DNA from: Lentibacillus populi
GTDB lineage: Bacteria; Bacillota; Bacilli; Bacillales; Amphibacillaceae
Assembly: GCA_014642895.1 (NCBI GenBank)
Contig: BMJD01000004.1
Location: forward strand, 1-64,000
Direction: 5' to 3'
Length of the DNA: 64,000 nt
The notes under the pieces were generated by a model. That model saw only the letters and a program-made list of their open reading frames with translations. It had not been told where the DNA came from and searched no databases. The position numbers and the translations under genes are program-made. The stretch's first letter is position 1; every line of letters begins with the position of its first letter. Positions 7,987-16,722 of the stretch are shown in pieces.

Positions 7987-9644
7987 TGTTAAGTGAAACA
8001 TTACAATTAACGAAAGCGAATAAAAAACTTTCGCTGGCTTTTATTGCTGTAGCATTTATTTCTTTATTAATCGGTGGTTTGATGGGACTTCTGCAAACAC
8101 TAGTCAGATCCGGCACCTTGACCCTTCCGTGGGGAATCGATTACTATCAGATATTAACCGTTCACGGGGTTATTCTCGGTTTAGTCCTGACAACGTACTT
8201 TATTATTGGGTTTCAATATGCATTAATGGGTAAAACAGTTGGAATGACCGTAAAGGAACGGAAAATTGCCTGGCTTGGCTTTTGGGTGATGCTTGTCGGG
8301 ACAATTATGACTGCAACAACTATTTTATTAGGAAAAGCGAATGTACTTTATACCTTTTATGCACCACTTAAGGCACATCCCGTTTTTTACATTGGTTTGG
8401 CGCTGGTCATTATCGGCAGCTGGTTCGCCTGCTTTGTTAATTTTCATCAGTTGTATCGATGGAAAAAAGCGCATAAAGGGGTAAAATCGCCACTATTAGC
8501 ATTTATGGTTGTGGCAAACATGATACTATGGTTAATCGCAACGCTTGGTGTTGCTGCTACCGTACTTGTCCAATTCATTCCATGGTCATTAGGCTATGCA
8601 GAGACAATTAACGTACTAGTCAGCCGGACTTTATTCTGGTATTTTGGCCATCCATTAGTCTATTTTTGGCTGCTGCCGGCATACATGGCATGGTATGCGA
8701 TTATCCCGAAAATTATCGGTGGTAAAATATTTAGTGATTCACTTGCCCGTTTAGCGTTTGTTTTATTTATCATGTTCTCGATTCCGGTTGGATTTCACCA
8801 TCAGCTAACAGAACCGGGAATTGATCCAACATGGAAATTCATTCAAGTTGTACTAACATTTATGGTCATCATCCCATCATTATTAACGGCGTTTTCGTTG
8901 TTTGCCACATTTGAAATAACCGGAAGAAAAAAAGGGTTTGGCGGCTTGTTCGGCTGGTTTAAACACTTGCCATGGAAGGATGTACGCTTTTTCGCACCGA
9001 TGATCGGTATGCTGGCCTTTATCCCGGCAGGAACTGGCGGGATCATTAATGCGTCCCACCAGCTAAACGCTGTTGTCCACAACACTATCTGGGTTACCGG
9101 ACATTTTCACTTAACGGTAGCTACAACGGTTATCTTGACGTTTTTTGGTATCTCCTACTGGCTTATCCCGGTTTTGACCGGTCGTAAGCTGACGGCGAAG
9201 ATAAACAGACTGGGGATTATCCAAACGATCATTTGGACTGTTGGAATGTTCTTTATGTCCGGATCCATGCACATTGCTGGACTGCTTGGCGCACCAAGGC
9301 GCTCTGCTTATTCCACATATAGTGGTACAGAGCAGGCATCGGACTGGATTGGTTATCAGATTGGTCAGGCAATTGGTGGTACTATTTTATTTATAGGTAT
9401 CTTATTAATGGTATACATCTTTCTTAATCTCACCTTTTTCGCGCCAAAAGGTACAGAGGAATTTCCGATTGCTGAAGAGGAAAAAGATGCAGAGCCAACA
9501 CCTAAATTCCTGGAGAACTGGAAGCTTTGGATTGGCTTAACAGTAGTACTCATTCTTTTCGCTTATACCATTCCATTTATGGATATTATCCAGCATTCGC
9601 CACCAGGGTCACCACCATTTGATTGGCCAATTGGAAATTCTTAA
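7986..9644 (+). CDS. cytochrome c oxidase subunit I, ba3 (B) type
   Basis: A 552-residue heme-copper oxidase core of about 13 helices. Low-spin heme ligands are His60 (TVHGVI) and His375; His373 (GHFH) is the high-spin heme ligand. CuB ligands are His222, His271 and His272, with the cross-link Tyr226 in GHPLVYFW. The sequence lacks the classical A-type D-channel pattern, which fits the B (ba3) family. These enzymes have high oxygen affinity and suit low-oxygen growth. Translationally coupled to subunit II; a terminator follows. Confidence 0.93.
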   Translation: MLSETLQLTKANKKLSLAFIAVAFISLLIGGLMGLLQTLVRSGTLTLPWGIDYYQILTVHGVILGLVLTTYFIIGFQYALMGKTVGMTVKERKIAWLGFWVMLVGTIMTATTILLGKANVLYTFYAPLKAHPVFYIGLALVIIGSWFACFVNFHQLYRWKKAHKGVKSPLLAFMVVANMILWLIATLGVAATVLVQFIPWSLGYAETINVLVSRTLFWYFGHPLVYFWLLPAYMAWYAIIPKIIGGKIFSDSLARLAFVLFIMFSIPVGFHHQLTEPGIDPTWKFIQVVLTFMVIIPSLLTAFSLFATFEITGRKKGFGGLFGWFKHLPWKDVRFFAPMIGMLAFIPAGTGGIINASHQLNAVVHNTIWVTGHFHLTVATTVILTFFGISYWLIPVLTGRKLTAKINRLGIIQTIIWTVGMFFMSGSMHIAGLLGAPRRSAYSTYSGTEQASDWIGYQIGQAIGGTILFIGILLMVYIFLNLTFFAPKGTEEFPIAEEEKDAEPTPKFLENWKLWIGLTVVLILFAYTIPFMDIIQHSPPGSPPFDWPIGNS

Positions 9645-9667
9645 AATAGGAACTGCTTTAAACCCGA

Positions 9668-9697
9668 GACGCATTGGTTAGAACCAATGCGTCCTTT
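9668..9697 (+). terminator. terminator of ba3 oxidase operon
   Basis: Perfect 12-bp stem gacgcattggtt/aaccaatgcgtc followed by cctttc. The tract is only moderately T-rich. Confidence 0.75.
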
Positions 9698-9731
9698 CAT
9701 GTTTTATAGCTTGTTAACTCTCTCAATTTAT

Positions 9732-9747
9732 TGTGAATTAAATCACA
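9732..9747. promoter_or_regulatory. FNR/CRP-type palindrome, distal nirK site
   Basis: TGTGA-ATTAAA-TCACA, extended by one further pair (TTGTGA/TCACAA). It lies about 145 bp upstream of the second palindrome in the 380-bp region between the oxidase operon and nirK. Confidence 0.55.
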
Positions 9748-9875
9748 AATATAGCGAAAGATAACATATTTTATTCCCTTCAATCACCCCCACTATTATT
9801 ACTATATCAAGGTTATTAACCATACTAATCACATTAATTATCAGTCAAATATTGTTCACATACGCACAATACATC

Positions 9876-9891
9876 TGTGATCTGGATCACG
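9876..9891. promoter_or_regulatory. FNR/CRP-type site, proximal nirK site
   Basis: TGTGA-TCTGGA-TCACG, with a weak -10 (TAAACT, 9914-9919) placed so that the site would be near -42 of nirK transcription. That fits activation by an FNR/CRP-family regulator under low oxygen. The leader to the ATG at 10032 is about 105 nt. Confidence 0.55.
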
Positions 9892-10031
9892 CTTGTCAAC
9901 TGTCTTTATCAACTAAACTGAAAGTGAGGATAAGATAAACCATTCAGTCATTCGGTAGAACAACTTAAGTCTTTTATGACTGGATGGAAAAGCTCTACTT
10001 ATCCATCAAAACATTTATGGGGTGAGTAATC

Positions 10032-11069
10032 ATGTTTAAAAAGCTTGGGTTTCGTGCAATTGTCGGACTAAGTTCATTAGTACTACTGCTAGCTGCTTGT
10101 GCAAATGAAACAAATGAAACCAAACCAGAAGTATCTCCCGATCTTGAAAAAGCTACTGAAACCGTGAACGCAAAAACACCAAATGTTATCAAGCAACACG
10201 CGGATCTTAATGAAAAACCAATCCCTTTGGAAATGGAACGAGATGGATCAGATGTATACGTGAAGATGACAGCCCAAATTTCCGACATTGAAATTGACGA
10301 AGGAAACGTTTATAAAGCATGGACATTTAACGGTCAGGCGCCGGGTCCGCTAGTTGTAGTAAATGAGGGTGATACGATCCATTTTACATTGGAAAATCAT
10401 GATCCGGCAATCCCACATAGCATGGATTTCCATGCGGTACACACAGCTCCAAGTAAAAATTTTACCGATGTTGCACCAAATGAAGAAGGAACATTCTCTT
10501 ACCAGGCATCCAATCCTGGAGTATTTATGTATCACTGCGGGACAGACCCTGTTCTCTCTCACATCGCAAATGGAATGCACGGGGTGATTATTGTCAAGCC
10601 AGCTGATGGATACCCGACAGATCAGGAAGTGGATAAAGAATATGTTGTTATTCAAAACGAATGGTATAAATACAATGATCTGGATGATATGACAAATGGT
10701 GTACCATCTCACGTCGTATTTTCCACAAAGGCACTGCATCAAGGCCAGCCAAATACAAATGGTACAGTTGGAGCAGTTATCCATTCACCGCTTGAGGCCA
10801 AGGAAGGTGACAAAGTACGGATCTACGTAAATAATGTTGGACCAAATGAAGTAAGCAGTTTCCATGTGATCGGAACTATGTTTGATGATGTATACATCGA
10901 TGGTAACCCGGCAAACCACTATAAAGGAATGCAAACGATCATGCTGCCAGCTAGTGGAGGAGCAGTCGTCGAGTTCACTTTAAAAGAAGCTGGCGACTAT
11001 AAATTTGTTACACATCAATTCAATCATGCTACAAAAGGTGCTGCCGGATTAATCAAAGTAACAAAATAA
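10032..11069 (+). CDS. nirK: copper-containing nitrite reductase, lipoprotein
   Basis: A 345-residue two-cupredoxin enzyme reducing nitrite to nitric oxide. A lipobox LLAAC places the lipidated Cys at residue 23, so the enzyme should be anchored on the outer face of the membrane. Type 1 copper ligands are His129, Cys169, His177 and Met182. Type 2 copper ligands are His134, His168 and His328. The catalytic pair is Asp132 (MDFH) and His278 (FHVIG). All match NirK. The start follows GGGGTGAG. It is monocistronic, behind two FNR-type sites and next to a low-oxygen oxidase. No nitric oxide reductase or maturation gene is in the window. Confidence 0.88.
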   Translation: MFKKLGFRAIVGLSSLVLLLAACANETNETKPEVSPDLEKATETVNAKTPNVIKQHADLNEKPIPLEMERDGSDVYVKMTAQISDIEIDEGNVYKAWTFNGQAPGPLVVVNEGDTIHFTLENHDPAIPHSMDFHAVHTAPSKNFTDVAPNEEGTFSYQASNPGVFMYHCGTDPVLSHIANGMHGVIIVKPADGYPTDQEVDKEYVVIQNEWYKYNDLDDMTNGVPSHVVFSTKALHQGQPNTNGTVGAVIHSPLEAKEGDKVRIYVNNVGPNEVSSFHVIGTMFDDVYIDGNPANHYKGMQTIMLPASGGAVVEFTLKEAGDYKFVTHQFNHATKGAAGLIKVTK

Positions 11070-11176
11070 CCAATATACACCCTAAATAAAGCGAAACTTC
11101 CTTCAGTAGGAGTGATCCCCTTCCTGCCCTACCTTTACGTTTTTTGTTTTACTCACGCTTAGAGGTAGTGGGTATT

Positions 11177-11219
11177 CCTGTAAAAAACAGGAGAGCAGCG
11201 CTCCCCTGTTTTTTACAGG
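11177..11219. terminator. bidirectional terminator between nirK and ypwA
   Basis: Stem cctgtaaaaaacaggagagc against gctcccctgttttttacagg; it overlaps the end of ypwA. Internal T6/A6 tracts make it usable from both sides. Confidence 0.7.
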
Positions 11220-12715
11220 TTATAGATATCGGTATATTTATTGGTCAGGTAAGCAACCAAATAATCCGGATTTAACGATTCATTTGTTACTTCATTAATA
11301 ATTTCTAATGGTTTTTTCATTTTTCCGTATTGATGGATGTTTTTTGTAAGCCATTGTCTAATTTGGGCAAAATCGCCATTTGCTATTACACTATCAAGAT
11401 TCAGATCTTTTGCCATTGCATGCTGGAACTGTGCCGCATACATGTAACCGAGTGCATAGGATGGAAAATAGCCGAAATCGCCGCCGGCCCAGTGAATATC
11501 CTGTAATACACCTTCCCGATCAGTTGGCGGTTTTATCCCAAGATAATCCACCATCTTTTCATTCCACAGATGTGGCAAATCGGCAACCATAATATCACCA
11601 TTAATCAATGCCTTTTCCAGTTCATAACGGATCATGATGTGGAGTGGATAGGTTAATTCATCTGCTTCGATCCGGATGAATGATGCTTTCACCTCATTAA
11701 CTGCACGGTAGAAATCATCAAGTATTACGGTATCGAAATGGCTTGGTGCATACGATTTAAACAGCTGATAATGGGTTTGCCAGAAAGCTTTGCTGCGTCC
11801 GACAAAATTTTCCCAAAATAACGATTGTGATTCATGGATGCCCATTGAAGTTCCGGCTGCAAGTGGTGTTCCAGCAAGCTTCCCGCTGATATTCTGCTCG
11901 TAAAGGGCATGTCCCCCTTCATGGATGGTGCCAAACACAGCCATTCGGAAATCTTCCTCATCGTACCTCGTTGTAACCCGGACATCGTTCTGATTTATTC
12001 CAATTGCAAATGGATGAATCGTTTCATCAAGCCTGCCAGAAGCAAAATCATACCCCATCTGCTTTAAAACGTCTAATGTAAATGCCCGTTGATCCTGCTT
12101 CGGAAAGTGTCCGGTTAATACAGAAGGATCCGGTTTTGTACTGCTTTGATTGATTTGTTCAAGTAAGGACGTTAATGATTTTCTGAGCTTGGGAAATACA
12201 TCATCCAAAGTCTTTGTCGTAACCCCTGGCTCATATTCATGTAAAAGGGCATCATAGATGTTATCTTCATATCCCCAATAGTTCGCAAATTTTTTATTGT
12301 AATCAACTAATTTTTCCAAATATGGCTGAAACATTAAGAAGTCAGCTTTCTCTCTTGCCTCCTGCCAAACAGCCTCTGATTTTGCTTGCAGCATGACATA
12401 CGCTTTGAATTCGTCGTGCGGAATTTTTTTATTGCGTTCGTACGTTTCTTCACAATCCTCTACTGTTTTCGCGATTACCTCGTCCCCCGTTTTGTCTTTT
12501 AACATATCAATAAAATATTTCATTTTCTCCGAGGTTTCCAATTGATGCAGTTTTTCGGACAGGAAGCCAACAACCTCTGCCCGCTGTTCTATACCTTTTT
12601 TCGGGATTTTTGTCCGCATATCCCATTGCGTCAGTGCGATTGCTTCCCGATAAGCATTCTGTTCCTTCAATAATTCCCGAAAATCCTTTTCCAATAGCGT
12701 TGTATTATTTTCCAT
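11213..12715 (-). CDS. ypwA: M32 family metallocarboxypeptidase
   Basis: A 500-residue zinc carboxypeptidase of the Taq/M32 family, the same length as B. subtilis YpwA (501). The zinc motif HEGGH is at 265-269, with the family blocks GIHESQS and IRIEADELTYPLHI after it. Cytoplasmic, probably trimming peptides from the C-terminus. It starts immediately after the ypsC stop, so ypsC and ypwA form an operon; the order rnpB-ypsC-ypwA is as in B. subtilis. Confidence 0.95.
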   Translation of the reverse strand: MENNTTLLEKDFRELLKEQNAYREAIALTQWDMRTKIPKKGIEQRAEVVGFLSEKLHQLETSEKMKYFIDMLKDKTGDEVIAKTVEDCEETYERNKKIPHDEFKAYVMLQAKSEAVWQEAREKADFLMFQPYLEKLVDYNKKFANYWGYEDNIYDALLHEYEPGVTTKTLDDVFPKLRKSLTSLLEQINQSSTKPDPSVLTGHFPKQDQRAFTLDVLKQMGYDFASGRLDETIHPFAIGINQNDVRVTTRYDEEDFRMAVFGTIHEGGHALYEQNISGKLAGTPLAAGTSMGIHESQSLFWENFVGRSKAFWQTHYQLFKSYAPSHFDTVILDDFYRAVNEVKASFIRIEADELTYPLHIMIRYELEKALINGDIMVADLPHLWNEKMVDYLGIKPPTDREGVLQDIHWAGGDFGYFPSYALGYMYAAQFQHAMAKDLNLDSVIANGDFAQIRQWLTKNIHQYGKMKKPLEIINEVTNESLNPDYLVAYLTNKYTDIYNL

Positions 12716-13858
12716 TTAAATCTCTCCCCTCTGTCTCTTTCCAAAGTACTGGTAATAATCAGTACGAATGAATCCATTAAAAAGTTTTCGCTTTTTCGTT
12801 GCTTTTTGTCCATAATGCTTTTCAAAATCTTGAAATGCAGTAAGAATGTACACACTCCAGCTTGGATGGTCTTTCATGATATTCCCCAGGTCTTTGTACA
12901 TCGTTGCAATGGTCTTATGGTCCCCTATTCGCTCACCATATGGCGGATTACCAATGATATAACCATTTTGTTTGCGGATAAATAAATCTTTCACTTGCAT
13001 TTGTTTCCACTGGATTAAATCGCCAAGTCCTGCCTCTGTTGCATTATCCATTGCGATTTTTACCATCTTATGGTCGATATCTGTGCCAATGATATCAAGC
13101 TGCTGATCATAATTTGCCAAATCCTCCGCCTCTTCAAACGCCTGCTCCCAAACGGAACCTTTTATGAATCCCCAATTTTCCGAGGCAAACTCCCGGTTAA
13201 ATCCAGGTGCAATATTTTGCCCAATCAGTGCTGCCTCAATCGGGATCGTACCGGAACCGCAAAATGGGTCAATAAATGTATCATCTGGTTTCCAATTCGT
13301 TAGCAGGACAAGTGCTGCAGCCATTGTTTCTTTTAATGGTGCTTCCCCTTGACCAACCCGATATCCGCGTTTATGGAGCCCTGTCCCGGACGTATCAATG
13401 GTCAGTTGGGCAGTATCCTTATGTAGTGCAACCTCCACCTTGTAAAGTGCACCTGTTTCCGGCATTTTTGTCGCTAGTCCATATTTCAGTTTCAATCGTT
13501 CAGCAATTGCCTTTTTTACAATAGCTTGACAGTCTGGGACACTATGTAATATTGATTTTACCGATTTGCCAGATACGGGAAATTGCCCATCTTCACTTAT
13601 AAAATCTTCCCAAGGCAGTGCTTTCGTCTGTTCAAATAGCTCATCAAATGTTTTCACGGTAAATTCGTCAACAAGCAAGCGAACCCGATCGGCTGAACGA
13701 AGCCATAAATTACAACGTGAGATTGCTGAAACTGGTGCTCGAAAGCGTACTTTACCGTTTTCAACCTCTGCATCATAACCAAGTTCTTTTACTTCATTTG
13801 CAACGACAGATTCCAATCCCATTGCCGCTGTCGCGATTATTTTTACATGGTGTACCAT
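12716..13858 (-). CDS. ypsC: class I SAM-dependent RNA methyltransferase (THUMP domain)
   Basis: A 380-residue protein with an N-terminal THUMP-type RNA-binding region (about 45-155) and a C-terminal Rossmann methyltransferase. The SAM motif is DPFCGSGT (197-204) and the catalytic motif NPPYGER (304-310) is typical of N2-guanine or N6-adenine methylation. The family (RlmL N-terminal-module/YpsC) modifies 23S rRNA; the exact target here is not shown. It lies just downstream of rnpB and its terminator. Confidence 0.9.
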   Translation of the reverse strand: MVHHVKIIATAAMGLESVVANEVKELGYDAEVENGKVRFRAPVSAISRCNLWLRSADRVRLLVDEFTVKTFDELFEQTKALPWEDFISEDGQFPVSGKSVKSILHSVPDCQAIVKKAIAERLKLKYGLATKMPETGALYKVEVALHKDTAQLTIDTSGTGLHKRGYRVGQGEAPLKETMAAALVLLTNWKPDDTFIDPFCGSGTIPIEAALIGQNIAPGFNREFASENWGFIKGSVWEQAFEEAEDLANYDQQLDIIGTDIDHKMVKIAMDNATEAGLGDLIQWKQMQVKDLFIRKQNGYIIGNPPYGERIGDHKTIATMYKDLGNIMKDHPSWSVYILTAFQDFEKHYGQKATKKRKLFNGFIRTDYYQYFGKRQRGEI

Positions 13859-13947
13859 ACCTTCACTCGTTTCCTTTATGTAGATTACTTTTAGTTTACC
13901 ATTCTGTTACGAAAAGTAAAAAGAAAACCAGACAACAAATCTTAAAA

Positions 13948-13994
13948 CACAAAAAACCTTTCTACTCGGCAAGTAATATGCCAATAGAAAGGTT
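13948..13994 (-). terminator. rnpB terminator
   Basis: On the minus strand aacctttctattggca pairs with tgccgagtagaaaggtt and is followed by a T6 tract. It lies directly after the 3' end of RNase P RNA. Confidence 0.85.
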
Positions 13995-14010
13995 TGGTTT
14001 CGTTTTCGAC

Positions 14011-14406
14011 CATTGAATACTCGATAAGCCATGTTCTGTTCCATTGTACTCCATCGGTGGTCAGCCTTGTACTTTGGTCGTAATCATCTATCTACAAGCG
14101 AATAGCTTGTCCCTTTTTCGGTTCATTTCCCTACTAAAGGATGCCCCTACCATTATTTGGGTTGCTCACTCGCGGGGTTTACCTCGTTCCACTCCAGGCG
14201 TTTCCACCTGGACTACGTCACTGTGGCACCTTCAAGGAGCGTATTCCATATCATTTTAGACTATAGGAATTTCTCCTGCCGTTAACCAATGAAGGCTACC
14301 TTGACTTATGATTTCGTCAAGCACGAACACTACAAACGTCTCAGTTTGTGTGAGCATGGACTTTCCTCTGCATGTGACATGCAGCGATTACACAAGTATT
14401 CAATTC
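14011..14406 (-). ncRNA. rnpB: RNase P RNA, Bacillus (type B)
   Basis: The catalytic RNA of RNase P, about 395 nt. On the minus strand the 5' part contains the conserved CGCTGC...AGAGGAAAGTCCATGC block; later parts carry CACAGTGACG, GGAACG, GGTAAACCCC and TAGATAGATGATTA; the 3' end is GAACAGAACATGGCTTA. The terminal P1 helix is formed by attgaatact and agtattcaat. The position between gpsB and ypsC is the same as in B. subtilis. Ends are estimated from P1, within a few bases. Confidence 0.95.
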
Positions 14407-14462
14407 TCATCTGTAAACAGTATACCACATTTTTCGTGCTGTTTCACTGTTAAAAAAAGTAC

Positions 14463-14765
14463 TTATTGAGAGTCGGCGACATTTTTGCCAAATACTGCTT
14501 TTTCCAGGTTCGATAAACGTTTTAAAATGTCATAATTAACCTGATGATTCGGTGCTTGTGTCCGTGTTCTGGTTTGATCAGAATGTTTTCTTAATCGCTC
14601 ATTTTCTTGTTCAAGCCGTTCGATTTCCTGTTGAAATGCTTCATAGTCTTGTATGATTGTATCTAGGAATTCATCTACTTCTTCCTGGTTATAACCGCGC
14701 ATAGCTGTTTTGAAATTCTTCTCGAGAATTTCTTTTCCACTGAGTTGAATGCGATTCACGTTCAT
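14463..14765 (-). CDS. gpsB: cell-division regulator GpsB
   Basis: A 100-residue DivIVA-like coiled-coil protein that moves PBP1 (PonA, also in this window) between septum and side wall. The N-terminal membrane/PBP-binding part has the family block [14 protein letters not shown] (about 22-35), then a coiled coil to about 65 and a short C-terminal domain. The ATG chosen follows GAGGTGAT; an upstream ATG overlaps that SD. Confidence 0.95.
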   Translation of the reverse strand: MNVNRIQLSGKEILEKNFKTAMRGYNQEEVDEFLDTIIQDYEAFQQEIERLEQENERLRKHSDQTRTRTQAPNHQVNYDILKRLSNLEKAVFGKNVADSQ

Positions 14766-14880
14766 TGTTATCATCACCTCATATTCTGCACAAAGTTCAT
14801 CTATATTTTTTCAAATAAACAAGCTAATGTCAATTTTAATTGTATTAATCTTTTTTGTATATATGCCATTTTAAATAAGA

Positions 14881-15127
14881 AAAGCGGAAGCGCCCGTTTA
14901 GCAACGTACAAACTGGAGCACTCCGCAATGAGATAAAGGAAACATGCCCCTGCAACAGGGGTATGCCGACGTTGGCCGCAAAGGCCGTTCTTAGTCGGCC
15001 TTCCTTCCTACCCGAACCGATGTTGACTTATCGTAGTGTAGGAGCGTGAAGTTTGCTAGTTGCTGGGCGCTGGAGCTAGACATGGCCAACTCTGACGTAA
15101 GCAGAATAGAGCCTAAATTTTTATACT
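14881..15127 (+). repeat. family-1 structured repeat, copy B
   Basis: A full-length copy in the opposite orientation from most others: it begins aaagcggaagcgcccg and ends gcagaatagagcctaaattt. It contains the gccgac/gtcggc stem and the gggcgctggagc core. It fills most of the gap between gpsB and cdd, and has no open frame worth calling. Confidence 0.85.
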
Positions 15128-15139
15128 CTCTTTACTTTT

Positions 15140-15167
15140 AAAAAAGAAGCTGGATAACAACAGCTCC
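15140..15167 (-). terminator. cdd terminator
   Basis: On the minus strand aggagctg pairs with cagcttct and is followed by T6. It ends the cdd transcript just before repeat copy B. Confidence 0.7.
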
Positions 15168-15169
15168 TT

Positions 15170-15574
15170 TTAATTTGACCTTGCCATATCATCTGACTGG
15201 AACGAAAAAGGTAATAGTTCTTCAACAGTGACTGTTTTTGTATTGTTGTCCAGGTTTGCCAAATGGACATGCATTGATTTGTCGAAAAACTCACTCATTA
15301 CCTGACGACATGATCCGCATGGTGGGACTGGCCTTTCCGTATTCGCTGCAACAGCCATTTCTTTAAAGTCTGTTTCTCCATCTGAAATTGCTTTAAAGAT
15401 AGCAACCCGTTCCGCACAGCAGGTAACCGGGAATGCTGCATTTTCAATATTGCATCCAGTATACACTTTCCCTGTACCGGTTAGCAAAGCTGCACCAACC
15501 GGAAAGTTTGAATAAGGAACATACGCTTTTTCTGTCATTTTTTTTGCCTCATTGATTAAACCCTCTTTGTTCAT
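15170..15574 (-). CDS. cdd: cytidine deaminase
   Basis: A 134-residue homotetrameric zinc enzyme for pyrimidine salvage (cytidine or deoxycytidine to uridine or deoxyuridine). Zinc ligands are Cys53, Cys86 and Cys89, with the proton shuttle Glu55 in CCAERVA; the PCGSCRQ block is complete. The start follows AAAGGGGA; the much longer frame upstream overlaps yppE and is not coding. It lies 68 bp after yppE on the same strand. Confidence 0.95.
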   Translation of the reverse strand: MNKEGLINEAKKMTEKAYVPYSNFPVGAALLTGTGKVYTGCNIENAAFPVTCCAERVAIFKAISDGETDFKEMAVAANTERPVPPCGSCRQVMSEFFDKSMHVHLANLDNNTKTVTVEELLPFSFQSDDMARSN

Positions 15575-15642
15575 TCCGCTTTCCCCTTTCACTCCAAGTG
15601 GAAAGTAATTATACGAAACAATGCAGTGAATGTAAAGCGCTT

Positions 15643-15996
15643 TTAATCCGTTATTTCCCTTTGTAATTGATCGAGGACGTAATGGATGGAATGATTCAAT
15701 TCCATATAGCGCTTCCGTTTTACATCGATATAAAAACTGTGCATTAAAAGCAGTTCCAAGTTTTCCCGTGTTGACTGTACTTGCTGTGGGTGGACATTTG
15801 CTTTCCTTTGTTTGATCGCTGTTAGTGCGTTCTCTTCCCAATCTTCCACAAGTTTATATATTGGTGAAGTAGTTTCTTTTACATATGAAAAGAATTCCTT
15901 ATCTCTTTTATCTTTTGGAGGATCATTATGTTCATACTGTTCCTTCAATTGATCTAAATATTTTTTTAATGTTTCGGTTTGTTCCTTTAGTTCCAT
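15643..15996 (-). CDS. yppE: DUF1798 protein YppE
   Basis: A 117-residue helical protein of the DUF1798/YppE family (structure known in B. subtilis, function unknown). It is rich in charged heptads, with the conserved LLLMHSFYIDVKRKRYM block near 83-99. It belongs to the ypp cluster next to recU-ponA. The only SD-like sequence (AAGGGCGG) lies in the right arm of a strong hairpin just upstream. Confidence 0.85.
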   Translation of the reverse strand: MELKEQTETLKKYLDQLKEQYEHNDPPKDKRDKEFFSYVKETTSPIYKLVEDWEENALTAIKQRKANVHPQQVQSTRENLELLLMHSFYIDVKRKRYMELNHSIHYVLDQLQREITD

Positions 15997-16003
15997 TATC
16001 GAA

Positions 16004-16055
16004 AAACCGCCCTTTTGATAAAGTCTCTTTTACTTTATCATGAATAGAGGGCGGT
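16004..16055 (-). terminator. hairpin upstream of yppE
   Basis: On the minus strand aaccgccct pairs with agggcggtt, followed by T5. A second stem, gataaagt/actttatc, is nested inside. It looks like the terminator of the upstream 68-codon gene, yet it also contains the only SD-like sequence for yppE. Confidence 0.65.
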
Positions 16056-16105
16056 TTGCACGACTTTCACCTGCTTATTGGTCGGCCAATAGATCCGAAA
16101 AGAGT

Positions 16106-16312
16106 TCATTTTACATGGTTTATATTTGCTTGTATTTTGTTAATCTTTTTTTGCTGAGAATAGAATGCATCAACGATTTCATTATCCACTTGCATCGTTA
16201 ATTTTTGATCAACCCATCTTAACTGATCTGATATTTGCTGCAATGAATTTGCGAATGTTTGCCTATCCATTCCATTATTCGAATATGATAGCCTTCGAGC
16301 CGCGATTGTCAC
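16106..16312 (-). CDS. small hypothetical protein in the ypp cluster
   Basis: A 68-residue polar, helical protein, not recognised. The GTG start is chosen because AAGGGG lies 8 nt upstream; the longer frame upstream has no SD. It holds one likely amphipathic helix pair (SLQQISDQLRWVDQKL and DAFYSQQKKINKIQ). It occupies the place of yppD/yppF in B. subtilis but could not be matched to either with confidence. Confidence 0.5.
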   Translation of the reverse strand: MTIAARRLSYSNNGMDRQTFANSLQQISDQLRWVDQKLTMQVDNEIVDAFYSQQKKINKIQANINHVK

Positions 16313-16456
16313 CTTCCTCACCCCTTCGCTCGTTATTATGTTTACATATTTAATTCGGTAAAAATGAAATAGTCCCTTCCCATTCGACAAAACTAGAAAA
16401 AAACAGTTAAAACTAGTGCCAAGACTTATTTTTTCTCTAAAATTAGACAAGCTAAT

Positions 16457-16577
16457 AACAAAGGCGTAAGCGAACCGATGTTGACTTATCGTACGAAGGC
16501 GGGTGTGTCCACTAGCCGCTGGGCGCTGAAGCCGGACGCGGCCTATTCTGATTCAAGCTGAATAGAGCTGGAATTTT
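16457..16577 (+). repeat. family-1 repeat, copy C (internally deleted)
   Basis: Begins aacaaaggcgtaagcg, then jumps directly to aaccgatgttgacttatcg and continues to the gctgggcgctgaagccggac core and a ctattctgattcaagctgaatag hairpin end. Compared with copy B, about 120 bp of the middle is missing. It lies between the 68-codon gene and sspM. Confidence 0.8.
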
Positions 16578-16612
16578 ACGCTTTTTATCCTAAGAAAAAG
16601 GAGGCATGCAGA

Positions 16613-16717
16613 ATGAAGAAACAGGAAAATAAACGCAAGACCGATGAAAAGCAACAAAAAGATCAACGTGGGTATGGAAACAAAAAATTAGACGGCCCTA
16701 ATCGGCCATCGACTTAA
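16613..16717 (+). CDS. sspM: small acid-soluble spore protein M
   Basis: A minor spore-core protein of 34 residues, the same length as B. subtilis SspM. It is lysine/glutamine-rich and ends KKLDGPNRPST, the family signature. AAAAAGGAGG lies 8 nt before the ATG and a terminator follows. Expected to be made in the forespore under sigma-G. Neighbours (yppC, ypp genes, gpsB) match B. subtilis. Confidence 0.9.
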   Translation: MKKQENKRKTDEKQQKDQRGYGNKKLDGPNRPST

Positions 16718-16722
16718 CTACA

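Noticed and set aside
10350-10784. 144-codon frame antisense to nirK
   Set aside because: Cysteine- and isoleucine-rich shadow of the cupredoxin coding frame, with no SD.
15575-15841. N-terminal extension of cytidine deaminase by 89 residues
   Set aside because: It overlaps the yppE gene on the same strand in another frame and has no SD; the 134-residue form is complete.
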